64,000 bases of DNA from UBA6770 sp965660875. GTDB taxonomy: Bacteria > Bacteroidota > Bacteroidia > Flavobacteriales_G > Salibacteraceae. Both the position numbers and the translations under genes were made by a program. The stretch spans positions 58,735-122,734 of the forward strand of contig CBFIBQ010000008.1 in the NCBI GenBank assembly GCA_965660875.1, given 5' to 3'. How positions within the stretch are numbered: position 1 is the stretch's first letter; each line of letters starts with the position of its first letter. Positions 51,973 to 61,706 of the stretch are shown here, one piece after another. The notes under the pieces were generated by a model. The model worked only from the letters and a program-made list of their open reading frames with translations. It was not told the origin of the DNA and did no database searches.

Positions 51973-54588
51973 ATGAGCTTTTTGAATTCAATAGTCACTC
52001 GTTTTGCTCTGTTTTTTGCGGTGCTCTTGGTTTCGGCAATTACACTCGCTGGGTTCATTGCTTTTCAAAAAGCAATTACCAATATAGTCGAAGATACCAA
52101 TACACTTCTGAAGCAAGAATCGGAACTAATAGAACAATCTATTGAATCGCTTCTAAATGAAATAAGAAATGACATTCAAGTAATTGCAGAGAGTCCCTCA
52201 CTTCAAAAATTCTCAAGTAATAATTTGGACACCATTAACACTGAGTCCTTGTTTCGAGCCATTTTAAATAACAAGCAGAACTACTATCAAATTCGACTAA
52301 TCGGTGTTAACAATAATGGAAAAGAACTGCTCCGATTGGATAAATACAACTCCCATATTGCAACGAAACCCTTTTCTGATTTACAAGAGAAAGGCGATAG
52401 GCCTTACTTTAAATCAACGGTTTCACTTCAGTCCGGTGAGTTTTACTTTTCGAGTATTGACCTTAACCAAGAATATGGAGTAATTAGCAAGCCTTATACT
52501 CCTACGATTCGTGCGGCCAGTCCATTATTTGATGAACACCAGCAATTGGTTGGAATTGTAGTCATAAATGTAAGCCTCACCGAACTGTTTAAATCGTTCC
52601 AGCAAATCTTAAAAGAAAATCATCAGCTTTTTATAACCGACCAAACAGACCAATATATCTATCATGTCGATCCAATCAAAAGATTTGCGCATCAGCTGAA
52701 TCACAATTTCTTATTTAGCCGTGAATATGCTTTGGAAGAGGACTCTTTAAGAATGCAGCTCAAAATGCACAAAACAAACCCACAGACATATATGCTCACA
52801 AGCATTTCTAATATTCCAAGCTACACTGCGGATCAACGCTTGCGTTTAATACTATTCACACCGATGGAAAACTTGTTAAAAAACGCTGAACTGATTCGTT
52901 TAGAAATACTCAAAATAGTAGTTCTTATCATTTTAGCATTCCTCGTTATTGCATTTGCATACTCAACATTTTTTGCCAAAAGAATACAACGCATTACAAA
53001 CGCAATTAGCGCTTATGCTGATGGTCGAAATATGGAAATACCAGTTGCTGTTAAAAGAAACGATGAATTGGATACGCTCTTACAAAGCTTTTTAAAAATG
53101 AAAGCAACCATTGATGAAAACCTTAATGAATTGACAAAAAGCTTATCTGAAACACAGACCGCAAAAAAAGAAAGAGACCAGTTTTTACAGAATATGAGTC
53201 ATGAACTAAGAACGCCTTTAAATACAATAAATGGCATGACAGAACTGCTCAAAAAAAACAATAAAAATGGACCGAACGAGCCTATCATAGATGCCTTAGA
53301 ACGGAGCGCAAAAAACCTTTCTGGTTTGGTGTACGATATTTTAGATCACAAAAAACTAGTAGAAGGAAATATAAAACTAGAACCCCAAGCGACCCAAATG
53401 GCTCAACTTGTTAAAGGATGTGCATCAGTCTATCAATACGATGCTGTTTCCAAAAAGCTTTCCTTTCATGTAGAAATAGATAACTCCATAGAACAGAAAT
53501 ATTATTTAATAGATGCACTCAGGTTCGAACAAATATTGAGCAACCTAATTGTTAACGCTATAAAATACACCGATAAAGGAGAGGTATTGGTTGCTCTGCG
53601 AGAAGAGCATGAATCATTGGAACTGAAAGTTACAGATACAGGCAAAGGAATGCAAGCAGAACAGGTTAAGCAGTTGAATGACTTGGCCGTTTCAAATACT
53701 CAGGAAATAAAAGAAGATTTAAATAAAGACAGTTTTGGGTTGGGGTTAAAGATAGTAGTTGATTTGGTCAAACTATTTGGTGCAAAATTACAGGTAGTAT
53801 CCGCACCAGACTCTGGTACTGCGTTTACAATTCGTTTTCCTAAAGTAATGCCTGTAAAAAAGCCAAAGCCTTCATTTAATGCGGTATTGCCCCTAAATTT
53901 TGATAGTAAAATGGCCGTGCTTCACATCGAAGACGATGAAAATAATCGATTATTGGTACGCGAATTTTTAAACCTTCCTTTTATCTCAGTTACCAGTAAA
54001 GCAACTGTTGAAGCTGCGCAAACAGCATTAAAAACTAACTCTTTCGACTTGATTATTAGTGATTTAAATATCGAAACTCAAAATATATCAGATTGGCTGA
54101 GTGAAACAAAATCCAACTACAAAATTCCTACAATTGTTTTATCGGCCCAAAAAGGAATTAAAAACAGCTTTCAGAACGCGGTAGATGCCGAACTTCTGAA
54201 ACCTTTTAATGGGTTTGATCTGCAAGCTTTAACCGTAAGTCTTTGGAATCAAAATGAAATAAAGCCTCCAAATTTTTCCGCTATTTATCGAGACTATGAT
54301 GACAACAAAGAAAAAATAACTCGTGTATTTAAGATCTTAATTGGTGAGTTTAAAGAATATCTCAACCAAATAACTCATGTTTTTGAGTCGGAAGATCAAA
54401 AAAAATGGGAGTCTATTCAACACAAACTGATTGCTCATGTAAAACGATTACACCTAGTAGAATTGGAAGACATAATTGAAAAGGCAATTGAAGAAATACC
54501 TACTGCAAAAAGGGAGCGGGCAACGGCATGTGTGGCTTTTTACATTGCGTGCATGCGCGCAGAGCAACTGATTAATTTAAAAGATTAA
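51973..54588 (+). CDS. Hybrid sensor histidine kinase with receiver and Hpt-like C-terminus
   Basis: 871 residues from the ATG at 51973 (a TTG at 51961 would fall inside the TACTTTTG promoter box at 51956-51963 and adds only four residues). Positions below count from that TTG. A periplasmic Cache-like sensor (about 35-310) lies between two membrane helices; HAMP follows (about 335-390), the dimerisation/phosphorylation box has H414 (NMSHELRTP), the ATPase domain about 515-628 (LSNLIVNAIKY, DTGKGM, FGLGLKIV), a receiver with D701 and K747, and an Hpt-like helical tail with candidate H826. The last gene turns toward a convergent LytTR regulator. Confidence 0.92.
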   Translation: MSFLNSIVTRFALFFAVLLVSAITLAGFIAFQKAITNIVEDTNTLLKQESELIEQSIESLLNEIRNDIQVIAESPSLQKFSSNNLDTINTESLFRAILNNKQNYYQIRLIGVNNNGKELLRLDKYNSHIATKPFSDLQEKGDRPYFKSTVSLQSGEFYFSSIDLNQEYGVISKPYTPTIRAASPLFDEHQQLVGIVVINVSLTELFKSFQQILKENHQLFITDQTDQYIYHVDPIKRFAHQLNHNFLFSREYALEEDSLRMQLKMHKTNPQTYMLTSISNIPSYTADQRLRLILFTPMENLLKNAELIRLEILKIVVLIILAFLVIAFAYSTFFAKRIQRITNAISAYADGRNMEIPVAVKRNDELDTLLQSFLKMKATIDENLNELTKSLSETQTAKKERDQFLQNMSHELRTPLNTINGMTELLKKNNKNGPNEPIIDALERSAKNLSGLVYDILDHKKLVEGNIKLEPQATQMAQLVKGCASVYQYDAVSKKLSFHVEIDNSIEQKYYLIDALRFEQILSNLIVNAIKYTDKGEVLVALREEHESLELKVTDTGKGMQAEQVKQLNDLAVSNTQEIKEDLNKDSFGLGLKIVVDLVKLFGAKLQVVSAPDSGTAFTIRFPKVMPVKKPKPSFNAVLPLNFDSKMAVLHIEDDENNRLLVREFLNLPFISVTSKATVEAAQTALKTNSFDLIISDLNIETQNISDWLSETKSNYKIPTIVLSAQKGIKNSFQNAVDAELLKPFNGFDLQALTVSLWNQNEIKPPNFSAIYRDYDDNKEKITRVFKILIGEFKEYLNQITHVFESEDQKKWESIQHKLIAHVKRLHLVELEDIIEKAIEEIPTAKRERATACVAFYIACMRAEQLINLKD

Positions 54589-55258
54589 TCTGTCGTAAGA
54601 GTTCTTTTTCATACGTTTCGCTGATAGGCACCTCATGGTTTCCCAACCTTAACTCCCCTTTCTCAATCGATTCAATTTTATTCAAGTTTACAATATATGA
54701 CCTATGCACTCTAATAAAAAAATTGGGCAACTTAGACTGCAAATCTTTCATGGTCATTAGGGTCAAAATCTTTTTATGCTCTAATTGAATATTTATGTAG
54801 TTGGATTCGGATTTAAACAGCAGCACATCTTGTAAGTTGATGTTTACAAGCTTGTTTCCATCCTTGACAAACAACTTGTTTTCAAAGCTTGTTTCCTTAG
54901 CAGTCGGTTCAGGGAGTTCTAACTTTTGAACGGACTTATAAAAACGCACAAAATCAATGGGTTTTACCAAAAAATCTACAATTTGATCGTACTCGTACGA
55001 CTCTGCAGCAAACTCCGATTTGGAAGTAATCATAATTACTTTGGTGTCATCATTAATGATACTCAGTATCTCTTTTCCAGTAATATCCGGCAAATCAAAA
55101 TCCAGAAAGATGGCATCAAACTTTTTGGACTGAATAATATTCACCGCTTCAAAACCACTTTGCGTCGTAATCGTTTCGCTAATTTGCTCTGTTTTAGAAC
55201 AGAAATGTTCCACCAAATCGCAAATCAATGGGTCGTCATCTACAATAAGACATTTCAT
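54572..55258 (-). CDS. LytTR-family response regulator
   Basis: A 228-residue regulator. The receiver (1-115) has the acidic pair D8-D9, phosphoacceptor D53 (FLDFDLPD), T77-like position in MITSKSE and K99 (LVKPIDF). The DNA-binding LytTR domain (about 130-228) shows KLFVKDGNKLVNINLQDVL, YINIQLEHKKILTLMTMKDL and FIRVHRSYIVNLNKIESIEKG, its usual arrangement. Its 3' end overlaps the convergent kinase gene by 17 bases, which suggests a kinase-regulator pair, although the two must use separate promoters. Likely targets are unknown. Confidence 0.94.
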   Translation of the reverse strand: MKCLIVDDDPLICDLVEHFCSKTEQISETITTQSGFEAVNIIQSKKFDAIFLDFDLPDITGKEILSIINDDTKVIMITSKSEFAAESYEYDQIVDFLVKPIDFVRFYKSVQKLELPEPTAKETSFENKLFVKDGNKLVNINLQDVLLFKSESNYINIQLEHKKILTLMTMKDLQSKLPNFFIRVHRSYIVNLNKIESIEKGELRLGNHEVPISETYEKELLRQINLLN

Positions 55259-55351
55259 TTATCCTAAATAATTCTGGTTTCATCCAGCAATGTACCTATT
55301 TTACATAAAACCCCAAACTCTGGTGAGTCTAATAAATAAATTGGTCTTGAT

Positions 55352-56872
55352 ATGAATAAAAACTGGATTATTAGTATTATCGGCATCGGAGTTTTGGTTT
55401 TAGTCATTTATCAAATAAATGCTAGAACTACCAACCTCAAGAATATCAATGGGGAGCCAGGATTGCACATGTTACAAAGCCCCGGAAAAGAATTGAAAGA
55501 AGTACCAGAAACTGACTTTGACCTAGGCGACAGTCATATTGACAACCTAAAACAGTTTCCAGAAGTTGTTGCTGGTGAAGAAACGCCATTTGATCTATGG
55601 AATTACGGAGGTAAAGGAAAATCATCGTGGAATAAGCCAGAGTTGCCCATGCCTTGGGAAAATTGGGTATCCTATAATGAGTCTCGCAAGGAGGGATTGA
55701 TGAAACGAGTTGATGCATACATGGCCAGCCGCTACGATTTTAACGGTGAGACTATCCCCGGTGTTATGCAAAGTGGCAAACGAAAGCCCGTTATGAAAGG
55801 CCCAATTGCAATATTGCCTGACGGGATTTCTACTTACGAAGACTTTAATGGTTTATCTGCGAAGGAAATTAAAGAAAAGGACCTATTCCCATACAAACCA
55901 CTTGCCCATCCCATTCATAGCACGGCACATATGGTTTTCCCTGATGAATGGAACGAAGTGCACCCTGAACATATAAGAATGGATATGGATCATGATTTTC
56001 CTGATGAGTACTTACCTGAGTTTCCAGCGCCGTTGTTTTTAACTACGCACAAAGAATTAGGTGATGTTACGGATGGGAAGGAAATTACAATTAGCAACTA
56101 TTGGGAAATATTTAATGGTTTACTAACTCCAGAACAAATGGAAGGGCTCAAAGAGCTGTTAAGACCAACTCCCAGTACATGGTTTAACCAGACCACGCAT
56201 AGAATTACCAAAGCACCTAGTGCTGGAGTGTCTTGCTTTTCATGTCACGTTAATGGACATACCAATGCAGCCTTCGAATTAGCACCAGATGCACGTCCAA
56301 ATTTAGCTCGTTTGAGAGTGGAAACTCCAAGTATGCGCGGCAACTACAACATGCAGCTATTAGCTTCCAAACGTTCCGTTAGAAGTATGAATCATTTTGC
56401 AGAAATTGAAGAGTATTTCGATGGCGACCCTATGATGCAACAAGCAATTGGTCCAAGAGCCCATCAAAAACAAGTAGCCAATCGTATGGGTGACTTTAAC
56501 TCTATTATTGACTTCCCTCCTGCCCCTAAATTAGGTCCTTTAGGTAAATTATTACCCGAGTTGGCAAATGAGCAGGAACTGAGAGGTGAATCTTTATTTT
56601 GGGGTAAAGCTAAATGCTCGCAATGTCACAGCGGCCCTGCTTTTGTAGACGACTATATGCACGATTTACAAGTAGAGCGTTTCTATCATGGAAGACCTGA
56701 AGGGCCAATTAAAACCTTTGCCCTAAGGGGTATAAAAGACTCTCCACCCTACCTACATGATGGTAGATTACCTACTTTACATGATGCTGTTGAATTTTTC
56801 AATATCATACTAGAGTTGGATCTCAATAAACAAGAAAAAGAAGATATAGTCGCTTATTTATTATGCTTATAA
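55352..56872 (+). CDS. Di-haem cytochrome c peroxidase-like protein
   Basis: A 506-residue protein with an N-terminal membrane anchor (WIISIIGIGVLVLVIYQI) and two haem c sites: C295-x-x-C298-H299 (VSCFSCHVNG) and C422-x-x-C425-H426 (AKCSQCHSGPA). The region after the second haem (GPIKTFALRGIKDSPPYLHDGRLPTLHDAVEFFN) is the classic CcpA/MauG signature. An anchored periplasmic peroxidase or haem oxidase is likely. The first 200 residues are longer than in short CcpA proteins. It is followed after 1 base by the DoxX-like gene. Confidence 0.9.
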   Translation: MNKNWIISIIGIGVLVLVIYQINARTTNLKNINGEPGLHMLQSPGKELKEVPETDFDLGDSHIDNLKQFPEVVAGEETPFDLWNYGGKGKSSWNKPELPMPWENWVSYNESRKEGLMKRVDAYMASRYDFNGETIPGVMQSGKRKPVMKGPIAILPDGISTYEDFNGLSAKEIKEKDLFPYKPLAHPIHSTAHMVFPDEWNEVHPEHIRMDMDHDFPDEYLPEFPAPLFLTTHKELGDVTDGKEITISNYWEIFNGLLTPEQMEGLKELLRPTPSTWFNQTTHRITKAPSAGVSCFSCHVNGHTNAAFELAPDARPNLARLRVETPSMRGNYNMQLLASKRSVRSMNHFAEIEEYFDGDPMMQQAIGPRAHQKQVANRMGDFNSIIDFPPAPKLGPLGKLLPELANEQELRGESLFWGKAKCSQCHSGPAFVDDYMHDLQVERFYHGRPEGPIKTFALRGIKDSPPYLHDGRLPTLHDAVEFFNIILELDLNKQEKEDIVAYLLCL

Positions 56873-56873
56873 G

Positions 56874-57329
56874 ATGGTAAAACTCACAAAATATTGGTTC
56901 CTTAGAAATGCAATTAACCTCATGCGCATCAGCATTAGTGTGGTATACGTTTGGTTTGGACTACTTAAGTTTTTTCCGGCGTTAAGTCCGGCAGAGCTTT
57001 TAGCAGAACGCACAATAGAATTGGCCTTTTTCAACTTAGTTGAAGGACACGTATTCATTTTGTTTTTAGCGGGTTGGGAAGTAATGCTAGGCGTGGCTTT
57101 TTTACTGAACTACAAGTTGAATATTATGATTCCAGTTATGTTCGTGCACATGATTTGCACTGTGGTTCCAGCCTTCACAGCACCACACGAGGTGTTTAAA
57201 TTCTTCCCGTATGGATTAACCTTAACCGGTCAATACATAGTTAAGAATTTTGTTTTAGTAACTGCAGCGTTGTTCTTACTTAAATACAGTCAAAACGAAG
57301 CGATGGAGCAAAAGTCAGAACTTCAATAA
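56874..57329 (+). CDS. DoxX-like four-helix membrane protein
   Basis: A 151-residue protein with about four membrane helices (ISISVVYVWFGLLKFF, HVFILFLAGWEVMLGVAFLL, IMIPVMFVHMICTVVPAF, FVLVTAALFLL). The general layout is that of DoxX/DoxD or DUF417 membrane proteins, which often partner redox proteins. No catalytic motif is certain. It begins 1 base after the cytochrome c peroxidase-like gene, so the two are co-transcribed; a shared role in periplasmic redox chemistry is inferred only. Confidence 0.78.
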   Translation: MVKLTKYWFLRNAINLMRISISVVYVWFGLLKFFPALSPAELLAERTIELAFFNLVEGHVFILFLAGWEVMLGVAFLLNYKLNIMIPVMFVHMICTVVPAFTAPHEVFKFFPYGLTLTGQYIVKNFVLVTAALFLLKYSQNEAMEQKSELQ

Positions 57330-57383
57330 AAGTTTTCATATATCAAAAGGAATAGCAAGCCCTTAACCTGTTTAGATAATTAG

Positions 57384-57409
57384 ACCTCTGCAAACGCAGA
57401 GGTTTTTTT
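57384..57409 (+). terminator. Rho-independent terminator of the peroxidase/DoxX operon
   Basis: Perfect 8-bp stem ACCTCTGC (57384-57391) / GCAGAGGT (57396-57403) around loop AAAC, followed by TTTTTT (to 57409). The leftward strand lacks a T-run, so it mainly stops the rightward transcript that ends at 57329. Confidence 0.85.
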
Positions 57410-59837
57410 ATATCTCTCCAGCCCTTAAAGTGGCACCTACCTGTTTTTGAAGTTGCTCATAAATCTTTTTTATCGACTTATCTACAACCTTATCCGTAAG
57501 TGTTTGATTAGGATCCAAAAACTCAAATCCCACAGCATAACTCTTTGTTTCGGGGTCTAGTCCCTTCCCTTGATAAACATCAAAAATGGAGACTTCCTTC
57601 AGTAATTTTCGTTCCGTTTGCAAGGCAATGCTCTTTATCTCCTGAAAATTCACTCTATTATCCACCACCAAAGCTAAATCCCTTCTGGTACCTGGAAATT
57701 TAGGAACGGGCTTAAATTTCACTTTTTTGCTTTTCAGGATTTTCAACGCACTCTCCCAGCTCAATTGGAAATAATACACCGATTGCTTTAATCCAAAATC
57801 AGTACAAAGCTTCTTATCAACCAAGCCGATACTACCTAGATTCAGTTTACCTGAATACACATCTAAACCGTAACTAAATTGCTGGTTTTTAGTAGCCTTC
57901 AGTTTTATAGCAGCTGGCGAAACGCCCAATTTCAACAAAACATTTTCAGCAATACCTTTTATCTCGAAAAATGACGCATCATCACTTTTAGAAGACCAAG
58001 TTTCAGGCGTTTGACTACCAGTAAGATATACCACCAACCATTCTTTCTCTTCTCGTTTTTCTGAATATTGATGGTAGGTTTTTCCAAATTCAAATACTTT
58101 CAAATCTGAGTTTCCTCGATTTTTATTGTATGCAATAGTTTCCAGCCCTTGAAACAACATATTGGCTCTTAGCACGGCAAGGTCATTACTCAATGGATTT
58201 AAAATATTCACTACATCGCTAGTTTCCCCATAGTGTTCGTTGGACGTTAAACTATTGTGAATCATTTCTGAGTAGCCCAAACTTGTGAGATGATTGTACA
58301 GTTTTCTTCGAGCTACTTCCACATTTACGTCAGCAGATGGAGCAATTGAAATCCCCATGCGTTCAGGAAAAGGAATGGCATTATAACCGTAAATCCTTAA
58401 GATTTCTTCAACAATATCTGCGGGTCTAAGTACATCATTTCGATAGGCCGGTACTTTTAGCTCCATGCCACTTTCATCCGAACTTTTGACTTGGATATCC
58501 AAACTCTCCAATATTGATTGCATAACACTCCTGTCAATTTTGCTACCAATTAGCGTGTCGCAGTAGTTGAAATCCAACCGCACAATAGTGTCTTCTATTT
58601 TATTTGGATAAATATCCAGTAATTCAGAGTTCACTTTACCGCCTGCAATCTCGCTTAACAATAAAGCCGCTCTTTTTATTGCAACCACAGTTATGTTAGG
58701 GTCAATTCCTCTCTCAAATCGAAAAGAAGCATCCGTATTTAATCCGTGCCTTTTAGCTGTTTTTCTGACTGATACCGGGTTAAAATATGCCGATTCTAGA
58801 AATATTTCAGTAGTATTTTCGCTAACCCCTGAGTGCTTTCCTCCAAAAACACCGGCAATGCACATAGCGCCTGATTCATCACAAATCATAAGGTCTTTTT
58901 CAGATAGTTTTCTATCTACTTCATCCAGGGTTTGAAAGGTTGTACCTTCTTGTAAGGTTTTTACTCGAACAACATCTCCATTTATTTTTGATGCATCAAA
59001 TGCATGCAGCGGCTGACCCAATTCATGCATTACATAATTGGTTATATCCACCACGTTGTTTATTGAACTTAAACCAATGGATTGTAATCGACTTTTCAAC
59101 CATTCAGGGGAATCTTTAACCTCAAGATTAGCGATTTTCAAGCCAACATACCTCGGGCAGAGCTCGTTATTCTCCACCTCTATGGCTAATTGATCATCAG
59201 TGGACTCAAACCCCAAAGTATCGGGTAGTTTTAAAGTGCCACAGGGAATTTTTTTATGTTTTAGTACGGCCGCCAAATCTCTTGCTACACCAAAATGACT
59301 CATTCCATCAGCGCGATTAGGTGTTAGGCCAATTTCTATACTAAAGTCAGAAGATAGATCGAAATAATCGGCAGCCTGAGTACCCACTTTAGCTGAGGCT
59401 TCTAAAACCATTATGCCATCGTGTGATTCTCCCAAGCCAATTTCGTCTTCGGCACATATCATCCCTTCGGATACTTCACCACGAATTTTAGATTTTTTTA
59501 TTTCAAAGGATGAGTCTTCACCAGTAGGGTAAAGCGTTGTGCCAACAGTGGCAACTACTACTTTTTGACCTTTAGCCACATTTGGTGCTCCGCAAACAAT
59601 AGGCAAGTTTCTATCGGTTCCTATAGCTACCTCAGTCACTTTCAAACGGTCAGCATTGGTATGTTGCTCACAAGAAACTACCTCTCCAATAACTAGCCCT
59701 TTTAAGCCTCCTTTCACTTGATCAAAACGTTCTATACCTTCAACCTCTAAACCTGTATCTGTTAGCAATTCTCCCACTCTTTCGGGAGATAAATCAAAGT
59801 CTAAATAATCCTTTAACCAATTGTAAGAAACCTTCAT
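57408..59837 (-). CDS. pheT: Phenylalanine-tRNA ligase beta subunit
   Basis: Beta subunit of the alpha2-beta2 enzyme that charges tRNA-Phe. The 809-residue protein has the N-terminal EMAP-like tRNA-binding domain (about 40-150: GLVIGEVVSCEQHTNADRLKVTEV), the B3/B4 editing domain (RYVGLKIANLEV, SINNVVDITNYVMHELGQPLHAF), the B5 domain (VEEILRIYGYNAIPF), the core catalytic-like fold and a C-terminal FDX-ACB domain (FKPVPKFPGTRRDLALVVD). pheS is not in the window. A -7 box TACATTTG on the minus strand (59863-59870) lies 26 bases upstream. Confidence 0.97.
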   Translation of the reverse strand: MKVSYNWLKDYLDFDLSPERVGELLTDTGLEVEGIERFDQVKGGLKGLVIGEVVSCEQHTNADRLKVTEVAIGTDRNLPIVCGAPNVAKGQKVVVATVGTTLYPTGEDSSFEIKKSKIRGEVSEGMICAEDEIGLGESHDGIMVLEASAKVGTQAADYFDLSSDFSIEIGLTPNRADGMSHFGVARDLAAVLKHKKIPCGTLKLPDTLGFESTDDQLAIEVENNELCPRYVGLKIANLEVKDSPEWLKSRLQSIGLSSINNVVDITNYVMHELGQPLHAFDASKINGDVVRVKTLQEGTTFQTLDEVDRKLSEKDLMICDESGAMCIAGVFGGKHSGVSENTTEIFLESAYFNPVSVRKTAKRHGLNTDASFRFERGIDPNITVVAIKRAALLLSEIAGGKVNSELLDIYPNKIEDTIVRLDFNYCDTLIGSKIDRSVMQSILESLDIQVKSSDESGMELKVPAYRNDVLRPADIVEEILRIYGYNAIPFPERMGISIAPSADVNVEVARRKLYNHLTSLGYSEMIHNSLTSNEHYGETSDVVNILNPLSNDLAVLRANMLFQGLETIAYNKNRGNSDLKVFEFGKTYHQYSEKREEKEWLVVYLTGSQTPETWSSKSDDASFFEIKGIAENVLLKLGVSPAAIKLKATKNQQFSYGLDVYSGKLNLGSIGLVDKKLCTDFGLKQSVYYFQLSWESALKILKSKKVKFKPVPKFPGTRRDLALVVDNRVNFQEIKSIALQTERKLLKEVSIFDVYQGKGLDPETKSYAVGFEFLDPNQTLTDKVVDKSIKKIYEQLQKQVGATLRAGEI

Positions 59838-59955
59838 AATATTAATTGCTTATTGAGCAGCGCAAATGTAATGAAATGGCCAGTTTTAAGTAGCCTGTTT
59901 AGGTTCAATAGACCCAATAAAACCATTAACTTCGTGCGCACAAAATGACGTAACT

Positions 59956-60804
59956 ATGTTTCAAAAAGCACTGCGAGTATTCCTATTAACCCTTTCAGTA
60001 ATCAGTATAGTAAGCTGTTCAGAAAAAAAAGCTGATGAGAAAATAACTTTAGGCAATGAAAACTGGGCGGTAAGTAGAGCATTGAATTACTTAGGAAAAG
60101 TGGTTTTAGAACAAAATGGTATTCCCGCTGAAGTTGTTAATAGCGACATTGAAAATATTTACGAAGACTTAGGTGAAGGCAAAATCGACTTGTTTTTGGA
60201 TACTTGGGTTGAAGGACACAGCGTTTATTTATACGAGTTTAAAGAAGTTGAGGATTTAGGGGCAATTTACAAAGGCTGTCGATTGGGGATTGCTGTCCCT
60301 GATTACTTTGATGTAGATTCCATCAGTCAATTAAAAGAGGATTCATCAACTTACGGTAATGTTTTTTACGGCATTGAAAAAGACGGCGGTGTAATGATCA
60401 GTTCTAAAACTGCCATGAAACAGTATGGCATGAACCCAGAGGTAGTTAATATGTCCGAAGACGAATTGGTTAAGCAGCTTCAGTTAATGGTGAGTAAGAA
60501 ACAGAATTTTGTGACTGGAGCGTGGCACCCTCATGGAAAAATGCAAGAATTGAACTTGAAGTTTTTAGTGGACACAACAAATTCTTTCATTCAAAACGAT
60601 GAAATTCATAAATATGCAAGGCCAGGATTCAAAATGGACTACCCCAAGGCGGCGGAAATCTTATCAAAAATCACGTTTTCCGAGGATGAAATGACCAACT
60701 ATCTATTGGCCCTAAAAGGAGCCAAAAATGAGGAAGATATCGTACCTCGTATAAAAGAATGGATAAAAGAAAACCCTGAGGTTTCAAAAGGGTGGATAAA
60801 TTAG
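59956..60804 (+). CDS. Glycine-betaine/choline-type substrate-binding lipoprotein (OpuAC/ProX family)
   Basis: A 282-residue lipoprotein (MFQKALRVFLLTLSVISIVSC; lipobox IVSC). The body follows the OpuAC fold: ITLGNENWAVSRALNYLGKVVLEQNGIPAEVVNSD, DLFLDTWVEGHSVYLYEF and VTGAWHPHGKMQELNLKFL, where aromatic residues (W, W, W) would form the ammonium-binding cage. The ABC permease and ATPase genes usually next to it are missing here, so it is an orphan or its partners are elsewhere. It ends in a 4-base overlap with the convergent EamA gene. Confidence 0.85.
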   Translation: MFQKALRVFLLTLSVISIVSCSEKKADEKITLGNENWAVSRALNYLGKVVLEQNGIPAEVVNSDIENIYEDLGEGKIDLFLDTWVEGHSVYLYEFKEVEDLGAIYKGCRLGIAVPDYFDVDSISQLKEDSSTYGNVFYGIEKDGGVMISSKTAMKQYGMNPEVVNMSEDELVKQLQLMVSKKQNFVTGAWHPHGKMQELNLKFLVDTTNSFIQNDEIHKYARPGFKMDYPKAAEILSKITFSEDEMTNYLLALKGAKNEEDIVPRIKEWIKENPEVSKGWIN

Positions 60805-61706
60805 CCTGCTTTTTTTCGCTTCCTTTTTTGATAAGACTTTAGTGCGGCATTACCCAAAACAGTAGAAAAAATAATAATTGCCCCAAGGTAAAAACCGGGT
60901 GTCATTTGTTCTGATTCACCAAAGAATATCAATGCGAGAATAATCGCATAAATAGGCTCCATGTTTATACTTATGCTTACTGTGAATGGAGATAATTCTT
61001 TCATAACTTCAACACTCACCACAAAAGCGACTGCTGTACATACAATACCCAGTATCAATAAATAAAAAGCATCTAGCAAACTTCCTGAGAAATCTGTAAC
61101 GCTTGGCGACTCGAAAACAAGGGTATATATACTCATACCAATAACACCGCCCACCATCTCGTAAAAGGTAATGATTCGCGCTTTATCGTTACGAATCAAT
61201 AATCCGTTTATGGTACTAAACAAAGCAGCTAAAAAAGCAGCGATAAGCGCGAGAATAATACCCAAAGCGTATTGACTCTCAAAATTAAAAATGAGTGATA
61301 AGCCTATAATCACTGCAACTCCAAATAACAATTCGTAAAAAATAATGCGTCGTTTAAAAAAAATAGGCTCAAGCAATGCTACGAACAAAGAGGCAGAGGC
61401 TAGGGTGGTCAATACGACGGAAACATTGGATATTTTAAGTGCTTGAAAAAAAGTACTCCAATGTGCGGCCACAATAAAACCAACAAGAATAAAAAGCAGG
61501 GCTCGTTTTAATGAAATGCGTAATTCAGATTTTTTAGCCAACGCATAAATTAGCAGACTTATGGCAGCAATTAACATACGATACCATACAATAGAATAAT
61601 ACGGCAATTCGATAAGTTTACCCAAAATGCCAGTGAACCCCCAAACAAAAACCGTAAGATGTAAAGCAATTTGATAGCGGTAAACCTGAATCAGTTTACT
61701 CAACAT
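60801..61706 (-). CDS. EamA/DMT-family transporter
   Basis: About 301 residues with ten predicted membrane helices in two repeats of five (EamA domains): IALHLTVFVWGFTGILGKL, ILVGFIVAAHWSTFFQAL, VVLTTLASASLFVALLEPIFF and, in the second half, IGMSIYTLVFE and SVEVMKELSPFTVSISINMEPIYAIILALIFFGE, the signature strands of the family. The substrate is unknown (metabolite efflux in general). The ATG at 61706 is preferred; an ATG at 61721 would deepen the overlap with the upstream DUF502 gene. Basic C-terminus (SYQKRKRKKAG). Confidence 0.9.
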   Translation of the reverse strand: MLSKLIQVYRYQIALHLTVFVWGFTGILGKLIELPYYSIVWYRMLIAAISLLIYALAKKSELRISLKRALLFILVGFIVAAHWSTFFQALKISNVSVVLTTLASASLFVALLEPIFFKRRIIFYELLFGVAVIIGLSLIFNFESQYALGIILALIAAFLAALFSTINGLLIRNDKARIITFYEMVGGVIGMSIYTLVFESPSVTDFSGSLLDAFYLLILGIVCTAVAFVVSVEVMKELSPFTVSISINMEPIYAIILALIFFGESEQMTPGFYLGAIIIFSTVLGNAALKSYQKRKRKKAG

